A stretch of 34,851 nucleotides of DNA from an uncultured Bacilli bacterium (GCA_944350445.1 CALVOW010000017.1:1-34851), one strand, 5' to 3'; numbered from the stretch's first letter, positions 8,250 to 18,116 are shown. Numbers and translations are program-made. Notes: generated by a model not told the origin, from the letters alone.

Positions 8250-8705
8250 ATGAATTTAGGAAATAATTTATTTCACGCAAGGAAAAAAGCTGGATTATCA
8301 CAGGAAACAGTTGCTGAAAAGTTGGGTGTAAGTAGACAAACAATTTCCAAGTGGGAAACAGCAGAAACTGTGCCAGACATTTACGAAGCAAAGAAATTAG
8401 CAAAATTATATAATTTATCTTTAGATGAGTTAATAGAATTTAATATTGATGTAAAAGAGATAGAAGAAGTGATAAAAAATACTAATGAAGAAAAAGAAGC
8501 AAAAATTGATTGGACAAATGCTTGGAGTAAAAAGTATCCTGTCCTTGCAACATATCAAAATAAAGTTGATATATCAAAGTATGCTCTTGAAATTAGAAAA
8601 ATGTTTAATAGTTTACAGGTTGAATATGGATATAACGAATTAGATAGTATGTTAATTTTAAAAGATATACTTTACCATGAATGGAAAGATAAAGATAATA
8701 AATAA
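8250..8705 (+). CDS. Soluble XRE-family transcriptional regulator
   Basis: 151 residues from ATG 8250, 7 nt after GGAGGT (8237-8242). The in-frame TTG at 8235 lies in that site and is rejected. The XRE helix-turn-helix is at residues 4-60 (LSQETVAEKLGVSRQTISKWE). The C-terminal 60 residues (WSKKYPVLATYQ, ending ILYHEWKDK) form a helical domain that I recall from other Firmicutes XRE proteins. There is no membrane segment, unlike the three XRE proteins around it. Target unknown. Confidence 0.85.
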   Translation: MNLGNNLFHARKKAGLSQETVAEKLGVSRQTISKWETAETVPDIYEAKKLAKLYNLSLDELIEFNIDVKEIEEVIKNTNEEKEAKIDWTNAWSKKYPVLATYQNKVDISKYALEIRKMFNSLQVEYGYNELDSMLILKDILYHEWKDKDNK

Positions 8706-8818
8706 AACTAATTCTTAAATATTTTTTAGTAAATGTTAAAACTCTTTGCTAAATTTCCAAATATTTTTGGTAGTATGCTAACGTTATTTTCGCTATAATG
8801 TTTTTGAAAGGAGATAAT

Positions 8819-9376
8819 ATGAAATTAGGTGATCAACTATTTAAATTAAGAAAAGAGGCTAAACTTTCGCAAGAACAATTAGCTTTTGAAATAGGTGTTA
8901 CAAGACAAACAATTTCTAATTGGGAACTTAATGAAACTTCCCCAAATCCGGAACAATTAAAATTATTATCGAAGACATTAAATGTTAGCGTTGATGAATT
9001 ATTAGGAAATGATGTGAAACAAGTTTTAGTTGAGAAAGTAAGTAATACTGAAAAATTAGCGGGAATAATAATTAAAATATTAAAAGTTATGGCTATTTTA
9101 TTTTTATTTTATTTATTAATTGCTATAATGTCTTTTGTATTCTTTAATCGCGTAAAGGTAAATACTGAAAATACTTCCCAAACAGTTTATTTAGAATGTA
9201 AGTTAGATGATAAAGAATATGATTATTTAATTGAAATAGATAAAGATGGTAATATTGTAGAATCTAACGGTAGTGCTTATATTAGTGATTTCTTAAAAGA
9301 TCAAGAATTTAAAAAAGGTAAAATGCTAGTTCAATATATTGAATCCTATTTTAAAGATAATGGTGGTAGTTGTTAA
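8819..9376 (+). CDS. Membrane-bound XRE-family regulator with outside tail
   Basis: 185 residues from ATG 8819, chosen for AAAGGAG (8807-8813) 5 nt upstream. The in-frame ATG at 8798 overlaps the likely -10 box TATAAT (8794-8799). The XRE helix-turn-helix is at residues 3-58 (LSQEQLAFEIGVTRQTISNWE), one membrane helix at about 82-108, then about 75 outside residues. Those contain two cysteines, one in YLECK and one as the final residue (GGSC). This is the third regulator of this build in the cluster. The stop codon lies in the first arm of a strong terminator. Confidence 0.87.
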   Translation: MKLGDQLFKLRKEAKLSQEQLAFEIGVTRQTISNWELNETSPNPEQLKLLSKTLNVSVDELLGNDVKQVLVEKVSNTEKLAGIIIKILKVMAILFLFYLLIAIMSFVFFNRVKVNTENTSQTVYLECKLDDKEYDYLIEIDKDGNIVESNGSAYISDFLKDQEFKKGKMLVQYIESYFKDNGGSC

Positions 9377-9407
9377 ACACGATTAATATTAAAATCGTGT
9401 TTTTTTT
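9375..9407 (+). terminator. Intrinsic terminator after the last XRE gene
   Basis: A perfect 10-bp stem (AAACACGATT, 9375-9384, with AATCGTGTTT, 9393-9402) with an 8-nt loop is followed by a T-run to 9407. The first arm includes part of the stop codon. It separates the regulator cluster from the next transcript. Confidence 0.9.
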
Positions 9408-9434
9408 GATATAATAGTAATTACTGGAGGAGTT

Positions 9435-9644
9435 ATGGAAAAGAGAAAAATTTGTTTATTTTTATATTTCATATCAATATTATTAGTTATAGGATTTTTT
9501 ATTATTTTAGGAATTGATTATTCCAAATATAATGATTCTCAATCAGCGCCCTTTTATATAACGGTAATTACTAGGGGAGTAGAATTTATTTTTCCAAGTG
9601 TTATATTATTAATAATTTCAAAAATTCTTAAAAAGAAGTATTAA
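9435..9644 (+). CDS. Small two-helix membrane protein
   Basis: 69 residues with two hydrophobic helices (about 7-26 and 46-64) joined by a short polar loop. No family recognised. A strong ribosome-binding site (GGAGGAG, 9426-9432) lies just upstream, and a TATAAT sequence (9410-9415) directly after the terminator may be its -10 box. It could be an accessory subunit of the ABC exporter downstream, but position is the only support. Confidence 0.6.
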   Translation: MEKRKICLFLYFISILLVIGFFIILGIDYSKYNDSQSAPFYITVITRGVEFIFPSVILLIISKILKKKY

Positions 9645-9721
9645 TTTTTAATTTTTTAAATATTTAGTTTATTTTTTAAATATTTCTTGTATAATAGTAT
9701 TATTCATTAAAGGAGATTTAA

Positions 9722-9940
9722 ATGCGAAAAGATGTTAAAAAAATATTAAAGGTGAGTATATTTTTAATTGTTTTAGGAGAAATTTTATATTCTTTATTAA
9801 ATTATTCTAATGTTAATAATACAAGTAATTTTTCGGAGTTTACAACTGGACTTTTACTTGGTTTATCAGTTGGTATGAAATTAGTTGGAGTTGTATTATT
9901 ATTTATTTGCATATTTAAAATGGAAAGAGGTAGGAGATAA
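9722..9940 (+). CDS. Small two-helix membrane protein, upstream of ABC exporter
   Basis: 72 residues with helices at about 9-26 and 46-66 and a polar Asn/Ser-rich loop. It has its own AAAGGAG site and a TATAAT box at 9690-9695. It ends 6 nt before the ABC ATPase start, so it is very probably cotranscribed with the exporter. No family is recognised. Same size and shape as the gene at 9435, but little sequence identity. Confidence 0.65.
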   Translation: MRKDVKKILKVSIFLIVLGEILYSLLNYSNVNNTSNFSEFTTGLLLGLSVGMKLVGVVLLFICIFKMERGRR

Positions 9941-9946
9941 GAAGTT

Positions 9947-10675
9947 ATGATTGAAATTAAAAATGTTTCAAAATCTTATGTAAAGGGAAAAAAATCGGTT
10001 GATAATTTAAACTTAGAAATTAAAGATGGGGAAATTTTTGGCTTTTTAGGTCCAAATGGGGCTGGAAAGACAACCACAATTAGAATGATAACGGGGATAT
10101 TAGATTTTTTGGAAGGTGATATTTTAATTGATGGCAAAAGCATTAAAAAAGAACCCTTAGAAGCTAAAAAATGTTTTGGCTTTGTTCCTGATAATCCAGA
10201 TATGTTTTTAAAATTAAAAGGGATAGAATATTTGACTTTTATGGCCGATATTTATGATATACCTAATAATTTACGAAAGGAAAGAATTGAAAAATTAACC
10301 AAAAAATTTGCTATATATGATGATTTAAACAATCAAATGCAAAGTTATTCTCATGGTATGCGTCAAAAAATTGTTATATGTGGAGCCTTATTAGCTGATC
10401 CAAAGAATTGGATTTTAGATGAGCCGATGACAGGACTTGATCCAAAATCTGCATTTGATTTAAAAGAAATGATGAAAGAACATGCAAAAGCCAACAAAAC
10501 AGTCTTTTTTTCAACTCATGTTTTAGAAGTAGCTGAAAAACTATGTGATCGGGTTGGAATAATTAATAAGGGAAAATTAGTCTTTGTTGGAACCATTGCC
10601 GAACTTAAAAAGAAATTTAAAGAAGAAGCATCTCTTGAAAAGTTATTTTTAGAGATAACTGAAAAAGAAGACTAA
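9947..10675 (+). CDS. ABC transporter ATP-binding protein (EcsA/ABC-2 exporter type)
   Basis: 242 residues. Walker A GPNGAGKT is at residues 35-42, the signature is SYSHGMRQK, Walker B is WILDEPMTGLDP, and the H-loop is FSTHVLE. The form is that of EcsA-like and ABC-2 exporter ATPases. It binds and hydrolyses ATP for the permease that starts 12 nt later. The ribosome-binding site (GGAGAT) lies in the end of the preceding small membrane protein gene. The substrate is unknown. Confidence 0.93.
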   Translation: MIEIKNVSKSYVKGKKSVDNLNLEIKDGEIFGFLGPNGAGKTTTIRMITGILDFLEGDILIDGKSIKKEPLEAKKCFGFVPDNPDMFLKLKGIEYLTFMADIYDIPNNLRKERIEKLTKKFAIYDDLNNQMQSYSHGMRQKIVICGALLADPKNWILDEPMTGLDPKSAFDLKEMMKEHAKANKTVFFSTHVLEVAEKLCDRVGIINKGKLVFVGTIAELKKKFKEEASLEKLFLEITEKED

Positions 10676-10687
10676 AAAGGAATGTTT

Positions 10688-12355
10688 ATGAAAAAAATAA
10701 TTCAATTAACCAAAGTATTTCTTAAAAACTATTTTGATAATTTTAATATGAAAATGGGAATGAATTTGTCTTCTAAAAAGAAAATTTTTCCAATAATTTT
10801 ATACTTAATTCTTTTTATATATTTAGTAGGAATTGTTATTATTTTAAGTTATAATTTAATTGTAATATTAAAAGCAATTCACCAAGAAACTGTATTTATT
10901 GGTTTAATTTTATTTATGATATTAGGATTTACAATAATTCAAACGATATTTTCGAGTATTAATATTTTATATTTTTCAAAAGACAGTGAATATTTATTAC
11001 CATTACCAATCAAACCTTATCAAATAATAACTGCAAGATTTAATGTTATGTTAATATCAGAATATTTAGTAATATCATTAATTGGGCTAATACCCCTTAT
11101 TTTATATGGAATATTAACTAGTGCGGGAGTTATTTATTATCTAATAATGATCATTACTCTTCTTTTAATTCCTATTTTGCCAATTTTATTAATTAGTATC
11201 ATTGTAATAATTATCATGAATTTTGCAAGACTTACCAAAAATCGGGGAAGATTTCAATTAATAGCTTATTTAATTCTTTTAATTGCTATAATTGGCTTAT
11301 CAGTTGCAACAAGTGGCATGAATGAAAATATTTCAAATGAAGAAATGGCTCATATGTTACTTAATGCTAATTCAATGGTCGATTTGGTAAAGGGCTACTT
11401 TTTACCATTAGATTTCTTAATTTCGGCTTTAACAACTAACTCATATAGTATAGCTATCTTAGAAATTTTTAAAACTGTTATTCTTACAGTAGTAGTTTTT
11501 ATTGCTTATTTAGTAATTGCTGAAAAATTTTATTTTCATGGTCTAGTTGGAAATTTATTTGGTGGCGGAGCTTTGAAATCTTCAAAAATATTAAGTGAAA
11601 AACAATATTCTAGTAAATTATTTAAAAGTTATATTGGCAAAGAATTTAAAATCTTATATCGTAATCATATCTTTTTAATTCAATGTTTATTACCAGCTAT
11701 TTTTATTCCCATTATAATGCTAGTTGTTACTTTACCAAGTTTTAATAATGGTAATATGGAGTTAACAGAATTAGTTAACCAATTAGGAAACTTTAATATT
11801 AATTCTTTGCTAGTTTGTAGTATAATTTTAGGGCTTATTCAATTTTTTTCTATGTTTATTTATATTTCTATAACAGCCATATCAAGAGATGGTAATAATG
11901 CCAATTTTATAAAATATATACCAGTATCATTATATAAACAATATATTTATAAAATAGTTTTAAATGTTATTATGAATATTGTAACCATAATTATTACTTT
12001 ATTTTTAGCTTGGTTTATTTTTAAATTACCGATTATAACACTTATTGTTTTATTTATAGTTGCAACGATTATAGCTATTTTTCAAAGTATTTTAATGATA
12101 ATAATTGATTTAAAAAGACCAAAATTAAATTGGGATTTTGAATATGCTGTTGTTAAGCAAAATTTAAATTTAGTTTTTCCAATGCTTTTAGGCCTTTTAA
12201 ACATTTTAGTTATAGCTTTAATAGTCTTGTTATTTGAAAATATAAATGTTTATTTAGGATTAATTATCATTGGTATTATCTTTTTAATATTTACAATAAT
12301 TACCAATAATTACTTATATAAAAATCAATTTAAGTTAGCCGAAAAAATAATATAG
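10688..12355 (+). CDS. ABC exporter permease, about 12 membrane helices
   Basis: 555 residues from ATG 10688, 6 nt after AAGGA (10677-10681). The in-frame ATG at 10682 directly abuts that site and is unlikely. Long hydrophobic helices alternate with short loops, in two halves of about six. A loop near residues 95-110 carries SEYLLPLPIKPYQI, a pattern found in EcsB-like and other Firmicutes ABC-2 permeases. It forms the membrane channel for the ATPase just upstream. No clear terminator is seen after it. Confidence 0.87.
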   Translation: MKKIIQLTKVFLKNYFDNFNMKMGMNLSSKKKIFPIILYLILFIYLVGIVIILSYNLIVILKAIHQETVFIGLILFMILGFTIIQTIFSSINILYFSKDSEYLLPLPIKPYQIITARFNVMLISEYLVISLIGLIPLILYGILTSAGVIYYLIMIITLLLIPILPILLISIIVIIIMNFARLTKNRGRFQLIAYLILLIAIIGLSVATSGMNENISNEEMAHMLLNANSMVDLVKGYFLPLDFLISALTTNSYSIAILEIFKTVILTVVVFIAYLVIAEKFYFHGLVGNLFGGGALKSSKILSEKQYSSKLFKSYIGKEFKILYRNHIFLIQCLLPAIFIPIIMLVVTLPSFNNGNMELTELVNQLGNFNINSLLVCSIILGLIQFFSMFIYISITAISRDGNNANFIKYIPVSLYKQYIYKIVLNVIMNIVTIIITLFLAWFIFKLPIITLIVLFIVATIIAIFQSILMIIIDLKRPKLNWDFEYAVVKQNLNLVFPMLLGLLNILVIALIVLLFENINVYLGLIIIGIIFLIFTIITNNYLYKNQFKLAEKII

Positions 12356-12818
12356 TGATTTTAAATAAGAATTTCTTTGGAAAATACTAAATTAGTAAGG
12401 ATATTTATGAATAAGTTAAGTATTTTGAATCTATTATTGTGGTTTGAATTTTCTAAGATTTTCTAATTTTGAATTTATTATATGGTAAGAATTCAATAGA
12501 AAGAGAGGTATTTGGTATGGGAATAGTTTATTATAGGCAAATATTTATGTAGTGAAAAGTGAAAGATTAATAGATAATTTATAAAATTCTATTTATTGAA
12601 GTAGTAGAAGTCTTTAAGCAGAATTTATACTAATTATAGCGCAGTGATTTAACAAATAAAAAAAATCTGATTTGCTACTATACTTTGAAATAAGGTAATC
12701 AAAGTCGTTAAAATTATCGTTTATATATTGACTTTGGCATTATGTAAAAATTAATTTATTTTACTTAAAATAATGTTGTAAATTTAAAAGTTATACTAAA
12801 AAAATTATAATTCTTAAA
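12356..12818. other. Intergenic stretch with no gene recognised
   Basis: About 460 bp of AT-rich DNA between the ABC permease and the end of RNase J. I see only very short open frames, the best being 11 codons from ATG 12517 with a weak ribosome-binding site. Short inverted elements recur (CTTTGA/TCAAAG near 12680-12705 and CAAAGTC/GACTTTG near 12700-12735). No tRNA, riboswitch or clear gene remnant is visible. Confidence 0.5.
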
Positions 12819-12851
12819 AAAAAGATCTAACTTAATTGATTAGATCTTTTT
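12819..12851 (-). terminator. Terminator of the RNase J gene
   Basis: A perfect 12-bp stem (12819-12830 with 12840-12851) encloses a 9-nt loop. On the minus strand it ends in a T-run. The RNase J stop codon (TAG, 12829-12827) lies inside the stem, so the last codons are part of the hairpin. The A-run before it on the + strand may make it work in both directions. Confidence 0.88.
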
Positions 12852-14506
12852 ATATCCAATATAATTGGTAAGATAATAGGTTTTCTACCAGTTAGTTCCA
12901 TAATATAAGAATTTATATTTGTTTGTAAAAAACTTTTTATATCTTGAAAATTTGTTTGTTCTTTTAATTTGCTAGTAATTAATAAACTAGCTTTCATTTC
13001 TAACATTTTAATTAAACTTTCATTTTCATTAACTTGAATAAAACCACGAGTAACAATTGTTGGCTTGGTTAATAATTTTTTGTTTTTCATATCAATATTG
13101 GAAACAATTACCAAAATTCCATCACTAGCCATGATTTTTCTATCTCTTAAAACTTGGGTAGCAACTTCGCCAACCCGATTTCCATCGATATAAACCTCAT
13201 CCATTTTTATCTTTTCACCAATAGTAATATTCCCATTATCAAGCATTAAAGAATCACCATTATCTAATATAAATATATGATCTTTTGGTATTCCACACAT
13301 ATTGGCAATATCAGCATGACTTTTTAACATTCTATATTCACCATGAAAAGGCAACATATATTTAGGTTTGATAAGTCTTATCATTAATTTTAATTCTTCG
13401 CGATTAGCATGACCTGAGGTATGAATATTGGAAATGGTTGTATTCGTAAATACTTTTACCCCTTGTAAATAAAGTTTATTAATAGTTCTTGAAATACTAG
13501 AAGCATTTCCTGGAATAGGGCTAGATGAAAATATTACAACATCATCGGGTCTTAATTTAATATGTTTATGTTCCAAATCAGCAATTCTTGATAAAGCAGC
13601 TAAAGGTTCTCCTTGACTACCCGTACATAAAATACAAATTTCTTTTGGTTTTAAAGTATTAGCTTCTTCGGGGGAGATAAATAATTCTTTATGATTAATA
13701 TATCCTCCCTTAATAGAAATTTCAATATTAGCTTCCATACTACGTCCAAAGATACAAATCTTCCTACCATGTTTATAGCAAGTCTCAACAATATGTTTTA
13801 ATCTATATATATTAGAGGCAAAAGTTGCAATTATAATTCGACTGTTTACTTCATCATCAAAAATATCATTTAAAGCTGCATCTACTGATGATTCACTAGT
13901 AGAAATTCCATCATTTAAAGCATTAGTTGAATCACTAATTAATAAATCTACTCCTTCTTCGCCAATTCTTGCCATTTTATGTAAATCAGCCATTGGACCT
14001 ATTGGCGTAAAATCAAATTTAAAATCGCCGGTTGTAACAATTACTCCATTAGGAGTTTTAACTCTAATTCCATGAGAATCGGGAACTGAGTGAGTAGTTC
14101 TAAAAAAATCAACGGTAAAATGTTTAAACTTAATTACATCATCACTTTGATAACTATGTAAATTATCAAAACGAATATTTTTATCAAGTAATTTCATCTT
14201 AATAAGTTCACAGGCCTGATTGGGAGCATAAATATTTTTTAAATCAATGGTTTGTAATAAAATAGGAATAGCTCCAATATGATCTTCATGTCCATGCGTA
14301 ATAAATAAAGCTTTTATTTTTTTCTCATTTTCTTTTAAATAAGTATAATCAGGAACTAAATAATCAATTCCAAGCATTGTAAGTTCAGCAAAAGAAATAC
14401 CAGCATCAATAATAATAATTTCCTCTTCATGTTCAAGAGCATACATATTTTTACCGATTTCACCAAGTCCGCCTAAAATAACAAAACGAGTTTTGTTTTT
14501 ACTCAC
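12827..14506 (-). CDS. rnj: Ribonuclease J
   Basis: 559 residues, close to the usual 555. It is a metallo-beta-lactamase/beta-CASP ribonuclease with 5'-to-3' exonuclease and endonuclease activity in RNA processing and decay. The metal motif HGHEDH lies at residues 71-76, with later motifs (TTGDFKFD, HVSG-like TSGHANREE, PFHGEYRML). The start is GTG 14506: AGGAGG lies 10 nt upstream and the first in-frame ATG would remove the first beta strand. A matching promoter lies at 14552-14580. Only one RNase J gene is seen here, so J1 and J2 cannot be told apart. Confidence 0.94.
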   Translation of the reverse strand: MSKNKTRFVILGGLGEIGKNMYALEHEEEIIIIDAGISFAELTMLGIDYLVPDYTYLKENEKKIKALFITHGHEDHIGAIPILLQTIDLKNIYAPNQACELIKMKLLDKNIRFDNLHSYQSDDVIKFKHFTVDFFRTTHSVPDSHGIRVKTPNGVIVTTGDFKFDFTPIGPMADLHKMARIGEEGVDLLISDSTNALNDGISTSESSVDAALNDIFDDEVNSRIIIATFASNIYRLKHIVETCYKHGRKICIFGRSMEANIEISIKGGYINHKELFISPEEANTLKPKEICILCTGSQGEPLAALSRIADLEHKHIKLRPDDVVIFSSSPIPGNASSISRTINKLYLQGVKVFTNTTISNIHTSGHANREELKLMIRLIKPKYMLPFHGEYRMLKSHADIANMCGIPKDHIFILDNGDSLMLDNGNITIGEKIKMDEVYIDGNRVGEVATQVLRDRKIMASDGILVIVSNIDMKNKKLLTKPTIVTRGFIQVNENESLIKMLEMKASLLITSKLKEQTNFQDIKSFLQTNINSYIMELTGRKPIILPIILDIKRSNQLS

Positions 14507-14551
14507 TTAAATTTAACCTCCTTTCTTTAAGGTTTAAGAACTAACTTTAAC

Positions 14552-14580
14552 ATTATACTATTTTTTTAAAAAAATGTAAA
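14552..14580 (-). promoter_or_regulatory. SigA-type promoter of RNase J
   Basis: Read on the minus strand: TTTACA (14580-14575), a 17-bp spacer, TATAAT (14557-14552). One base differs from the consensus in the -35 and none in the -10. It lies back to back with the probable dnaG promoter. Confidence 0.75.
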
Positions 14581-14585
14581 TATAT

Positions 14586-14614
14586 TTCAAATTCTCGCAT
14601 TTGTATGATAAAAT
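14586..14614 (+). promoter_or_regulatory. Probable promoter of the dnaG-rpoD-trmK operon
   Basis: TTCAAA (14586-14591), 17 bp, TAAAAT (14609-14614), with a TG two bases before the -10 (extended -10 form TGATAAAAT). It is separated from the divergent rnj promoter by only 5 bp, so the two may compete for RNA polymerase. Confidence 0.5.
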
Positions 14615-14633
14615 AAGTAGGTTAGGAGGAATT

Positions 14634-16364
14634 ATGGATCAAGAAATTATTAGAAAAATTCGCGAAAATACGGATATTGTTGAATTTATTGGCAAATATA
14701 TTCCTCTTGTTAAAAAAGGGAAAAATTATTTTGGACTTTGTCCATTTCATAATGACAACAATCCTTCTTTAAGTGTATCAAGAGAAAAACAAATCTATAA
14801 ATGTTTTGTTTGTGGTGAAGCTGGTAATGTTTTTAATTTCTTAATGAAATTTGAAAATATTTCTTTTCTAGAAGCTGTGAAAATAATTGGAAATGAGATT
14901 GGAATTAGTGTTTTTTTAGATACTCCTAAAAAAGAAGATAAAAATAAAGCTTTTTATGATATATATGATTTGGCCAATAAATTTTATCAAAATAATTTAT
15001 TAGCTAGTGAAGGATTAGAAGCAAGAAAATATTTAGAAAAAAGGTCACTTGATTTAAAAGTAATTAAAGAATTTCAAATTGGTCTATCTTTAAATAAAAG
15101 AGATTCTTTAACGAAAATGTTACAAAAAAAAGGTTATGATTTAGATATTTTAAATAATTCTGGTTTATCATCGGGTGATAATGATACTTATATTAATCGT
15201 ATTATTTTTCCTTTAACAAATATTAATGGTATTGTAAATGGTTTTTCGGGAAGAATTTATCATGGGGAGAAAATTAATAAATATTTAAATAGCAAAGAAA
15301 CGCCTATTTTTAAAAAAGGGGAAAATCTCTTTAATTATAATCGTGCCAAAGAAGCTGTTCGAAAAGACAAATTTGTAATTTTAATGGAAGGTTTTATGGC
15401 TGTTATTCGGGCCTATACAATTGATGTTAAAAATTGTCTTGCGACTATGGGTACTTCTTTAACAAGTGATCAAATTAATTTAATTAAAAGATTAACAAAT
15501 GTTGTTTATTTATGTTTTGATGGGGACGAAGCAGGAATCAATGCCACTTTAAATAATGGAAAGTTATTAAGTGATGCTAATTTTTCTGTTAAAGTAATGC
15601 CTTTAAGTGATAATTTAGATCCAGATGATTTTATTTTAAAATATGGACGTGAGAAATTCTATAGTTTGATTAGTAATGCTATTAGTTATGAAGATTTTAA
15701 GATTCGTAATTTAAAAAAGGGAATAGACTTTAATAATAGTAGTGAACTTAGTAATTATATAAATTTAGTTTTAAAAGAAATAAGTTTAATAAATGATGAA
15801 ATTGAACGTGAAATAATGCTAAAAAATCTTGCTAAGGAAACTAATGTGTGGTATAATACTTTGGAAAAAAAGTTAAATGAGCTTTTATCTAAACCAAAAG
15901 TAGTTTTAAATACTTCTTCTTTAAGCCTTAAAACGAAACCTAAGAAAAATAAATATGAAAAAGCAATGCAAGCTATTCTTTATTACATGTTAAATTATAA
16001 GGAAACAATTACAATTGTTGAGAATAGTCATGTTTATTTTCCAATTGAAACATACCGAATTTTAGTAAGAGAAATTTCTTATTTTTATGAAAAATATGGT
16101 TATATTAATATGGCTGATTTTAAAGCTTATATAGAAGAGAAAAAAGAATTAAATGAAGTATTAAACGAAATTATGAGTTTAGAGTTTGAAGCACCGACGG
16201 AAAATGTTATTTTAGGTTATTTAATGGTAATTAAAGACTATAATGTGGCTCTGGAAATCAAAAGATTAGAGAATTTAATAATGAATGAAGTTGATCCAAT
16301 TGAACAAGCTAAAATAAGTAATCAGATAAGAAAACTTAGAATAGGGAGTGAAAATAATGATTAG
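14634..16364 (+). CDS. dnaG: DNA primase
   Basis: 576 residues from ATG 14634, preceded by TTAGGAGG (14622-14629). An in-frame TTG at 14601 is rejected because it lies in the promoter region. The enzyme makes RNA primers at the replication fork. The N-terminal CHC2 zinc finger has Cys36, His39, Cys57 and Cys60. The Toprim catalytic core carries Glu252 (EGFMA) and the FDGDEAG motif near residues 295-301. A C-terminal helicase-binding region follows. The gene overlaps rpoD by 8 bp, giving the classic macromolecular-synthesis operon without rpsU here. Confidence 0.95.
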   Translation: MDQEIIRKIRENTDIVEFIGKYIPLVKKGKNYFGLCPFHNDNNPSLSVSREKQIYKCFVCGEAGNVFNFLMKFENISFLEAVKIIGNEIGISVFLDTPKKEDKNKAFYDIYDLANKFYQNNLLASEGLEARKYLEKRSLDLKVIKEFQIGLSLNKRDSLTKMLQKKGYDLDILNNSGLSSGDNDTYINRIIFPLTNINGIVNGFSGRIYHGEKINKYLNSKETPIFKKGENLFNYNRAKEAVRKDKFVILMEGFMAVIRAYTIDVKNCLATMGTSLTSDQINLIKRLTNVVYLCFDGDEAGINATLNNGKLLSDANFSVKVMPLSDNLDPDDFILKYGREKFYSLISNAISYEDFKIRNLKKGIDFNNSSELSNYINLVLKEISLINDEIEREIMLKNLAKETNVWYNTLEKKLNELLSKPKVVLNTSSLSLKTKPKKNKYEKAMQAILYYMLNYKETITIVENSHVYFPIETYRILVREISYFYEKYGYINMADFKAYIEEKKELNEVLNEIMSLEFEAPTENVILGYLMVIKDYNVALEIKRLENLIMNEVDPIEQAKISNQIRKLRIGSENND

Positions 16365-17454
16365 TGAGGTTAAAACTTTTGAAGAAAGAAAAGAGGCGTT
16401 AGTAAAACTTGGTCGTGAAAAAGGTTATGTAACTTATGAACAACTGGCTAATGAACTAAAAGGTCTTGATATTGATGCTGACTCACTAGATGATTTATAT
16501 AACGTTCTATTAGAAAATAAGATTGAAATTCTCTCTGAGGAAGAAGAAAATGAGACAAGTGATAATGAAGAAATTGAATCACCAGATAAAATTTTAGAAG
16601 ATTTAACAAATTCTAAAGATATTAAAATAAGTGATCCAGTTCGTATGTATTTAAAAGAAATAGGACGTATTAACTTGCTTACAAGTGAAGAAGAATTTGA
16701 ATATGCCAAAAGGGCTAATGAAGGTGATGAAAAAGCTAAAAGTATGTTAGCAGAATCTAATTTACGTTTAGTTGTTAGTATTGCTAAAAGATATGTTGGC
16801 CGTGGTATGTTATTTTTAGATTTGATTCAAGAAGGAAATATTGGCTTAATGAAGGCAGTTGATAAATTTGATCCTAGTAAAGGTTATAAATTTTCAACCT
16901 ATGCTACTTGGTGGATTAGACAAGCTATAACAAGAGCAATTGCTGATCAAGCAAGAACAATTCGTATTCCTGTACATATGGTAGAAACAATTAATAAATT
17001 AGCTAGAGTACAAAGACAATTAACCCAAGAATTAAATCGCGAACCAACCGATGAAGAAATTGCTAAGAAGTTAGGAATTTCCTTAGAAAAAGTTAGAGAA
17101 GTTTATAAAATTAGTCAAGATCCCGTTAGTTTAGAAACGCCAATTGGCGAAGAAGATGATTCGCATTTAGGAGACTTTATCAAAGATGAAAGAACAATGT
17201 CACCCGAAGAATATACAGAAATTGGTATGTTAAAAGAAGAATTATCAGGAGTCTTATTAACTTTAACAGAAAGAGAAGAAAAAGTTCTTCGTCTTCGTTT
17301 TGGACTTGATGATGGACAGTGTAGGACGCTTGAAGAAGTAGGGCAAATTTTTAATGTTACCAGGGAGCGAATTCGCCAAATTGAAGCTAAAGCTCTAAGA
17401 AAACTACGTCATCCAAGTAGAAGTCGTAAATTAAAGGATTTTTTAACTGATTAA
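16357..17454 (+). CDS. rpoD: RNA polymerase primary sigma factor (SigA/RpoD)
   Basis: 365 residues from ATG 16357, with GGGAG 8 nt upstream; the GTG at 16348 overlaps that site. Region 1.1 is short and acidic at the N-terminus. It is followed by [17 protein letters not shown] (region 1.2), the near-universal 2.1-2.4 block ([16 protein letters not shown] and [14 protein letters not shown]), region 3 and region 4 ([20 protein letters not shown]), the -35-binding helix-turn-helix. It directs polymerase to housekeeping promoters, in keeping with the TTGACA/TATAAT boxes seen in the window. It overlaps dnaG by 8 bp and trmK by 1 bp. Confidence 0.97.
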   Translation: MISEVKTFEERKEALVKLGREKGYVTYEQLANELKGLDIDADSLDDLYNVLLENKIEILSEEEENETSDNEEIESPDKILEDLTNSKDIKISDPVRMYLKEIGRINLLTSEEEFEYAKRANEGDEKAKSMLAESNLRLVVSIAKRYVGRGMLFLDLIQEGNIGLMKAVDKFDPSKGYKFSTYATWWIRQAITRAIADQARTIRIPVHMVETINKLARVQRQLTQELNREPTDEEIAKKLGISLEKVREVYKISQDPVSLETPIGEEDDSHLGDFIKDERTMSPEEYTEIGMLKEELSGVLLTLTEREEKVLRLRFGLDDGQCRTLEEVGQIFNVTRERIRQIEAKALRKLRHPSRSRKLKDFLTD

Positions 17455-18116
17455 TGATAAAATTAAGTAAAAGGCTACAATTGGTAGCCTCTTTTGTTCC
17501 TGATAATTCTTATTTAATTGATGTTGGTTGTGATCATGCGTTTTTAGATATATATTTATATAATAATTTAAAAAATATTAAAATATTAGCTACCGATATT
17601 AATGAAAATCCTTTAAAAATTGCCGAAGAAAATATAAACAAATATGGTTTAAAAGGAAAAATTAAACTAAAACTTCAAGATGGTATAAAAAATCTTGATA
17701 AAGAAATTGATACGATTGTTATTGCTGGTATGGGAGGCATTTTAATAAGTGATATTTTAAGTCAGAAAGAGTATTTAGAAAATATTAAAACAATTATTGT
17801 CTCTCCTAACAATGACTTTGAAATTGTTCGTAAGACTTTATCAAAAATTGGTTTTATGATTCAAAAAGAAGCCCTTATTACGGAAAATAAAATAACTTAT
17901 TTAGTTATAAGAGCTAAAAGAGGTAAACAGAAAAGAATAAATTATTTCTTCGGAACCTTAAAAGCTAATAATTTAGAAGTAATTTATTATTATACAAAAT
18001 TGTTACAAACTAATACAAAGATTTTAAAAAAGTTACCAAAAAAATATGTTTTTAAAAAATGGAAATTAAAAAATCAAAATAGAAGAATTAAAAACTTCTT
18101 AAAAAAGATTGATTAA
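17454..18116 (+). CDS. trmK: tRNA (adenine-22-N1)-methyltransferase
   Basis: 220 residues. The N-terminus has the SAM-binding motif I (YLIDVGCDHAFLDI, about residues 20-33), then ATDINENPLKIAEENI and the IAGMGGILISDIL motif specific to TrmK. The enzyme methylates A22 in tRNA. It follows rpoD with a one-base overlap (TAATG), the same order as in Bacillus. No separate promoter is needed. Its 3' end contains the -35 box of the next transcript. Confidence 0.92.
   Translation: MIKLSKRLQLVASFVPDNSYLIDVGCDHAFLDIYLYNNLKNIKILATDINENPLKIAEENINKYGLKGKIKLKLQDGIKNLDKEIDTIVIAGMGGILISDILSQKEYLENIKTIIVSPNNDFEIVRKTLSKIGFMIQKEALITENKITYLVIRAKRGKQKRINYFFGTLKANNLEVIYYYTKLLQTNTKILKKLPKKYVFKKWKLKNQNRRIKNFLKKID

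Noticed and set aside
12517-12552. 11-codon ORF in the gap after the ABC permease
   Set aside because: Very short and with only a weak ribosome-binding site, as expected by chance in AT-rich DNA.
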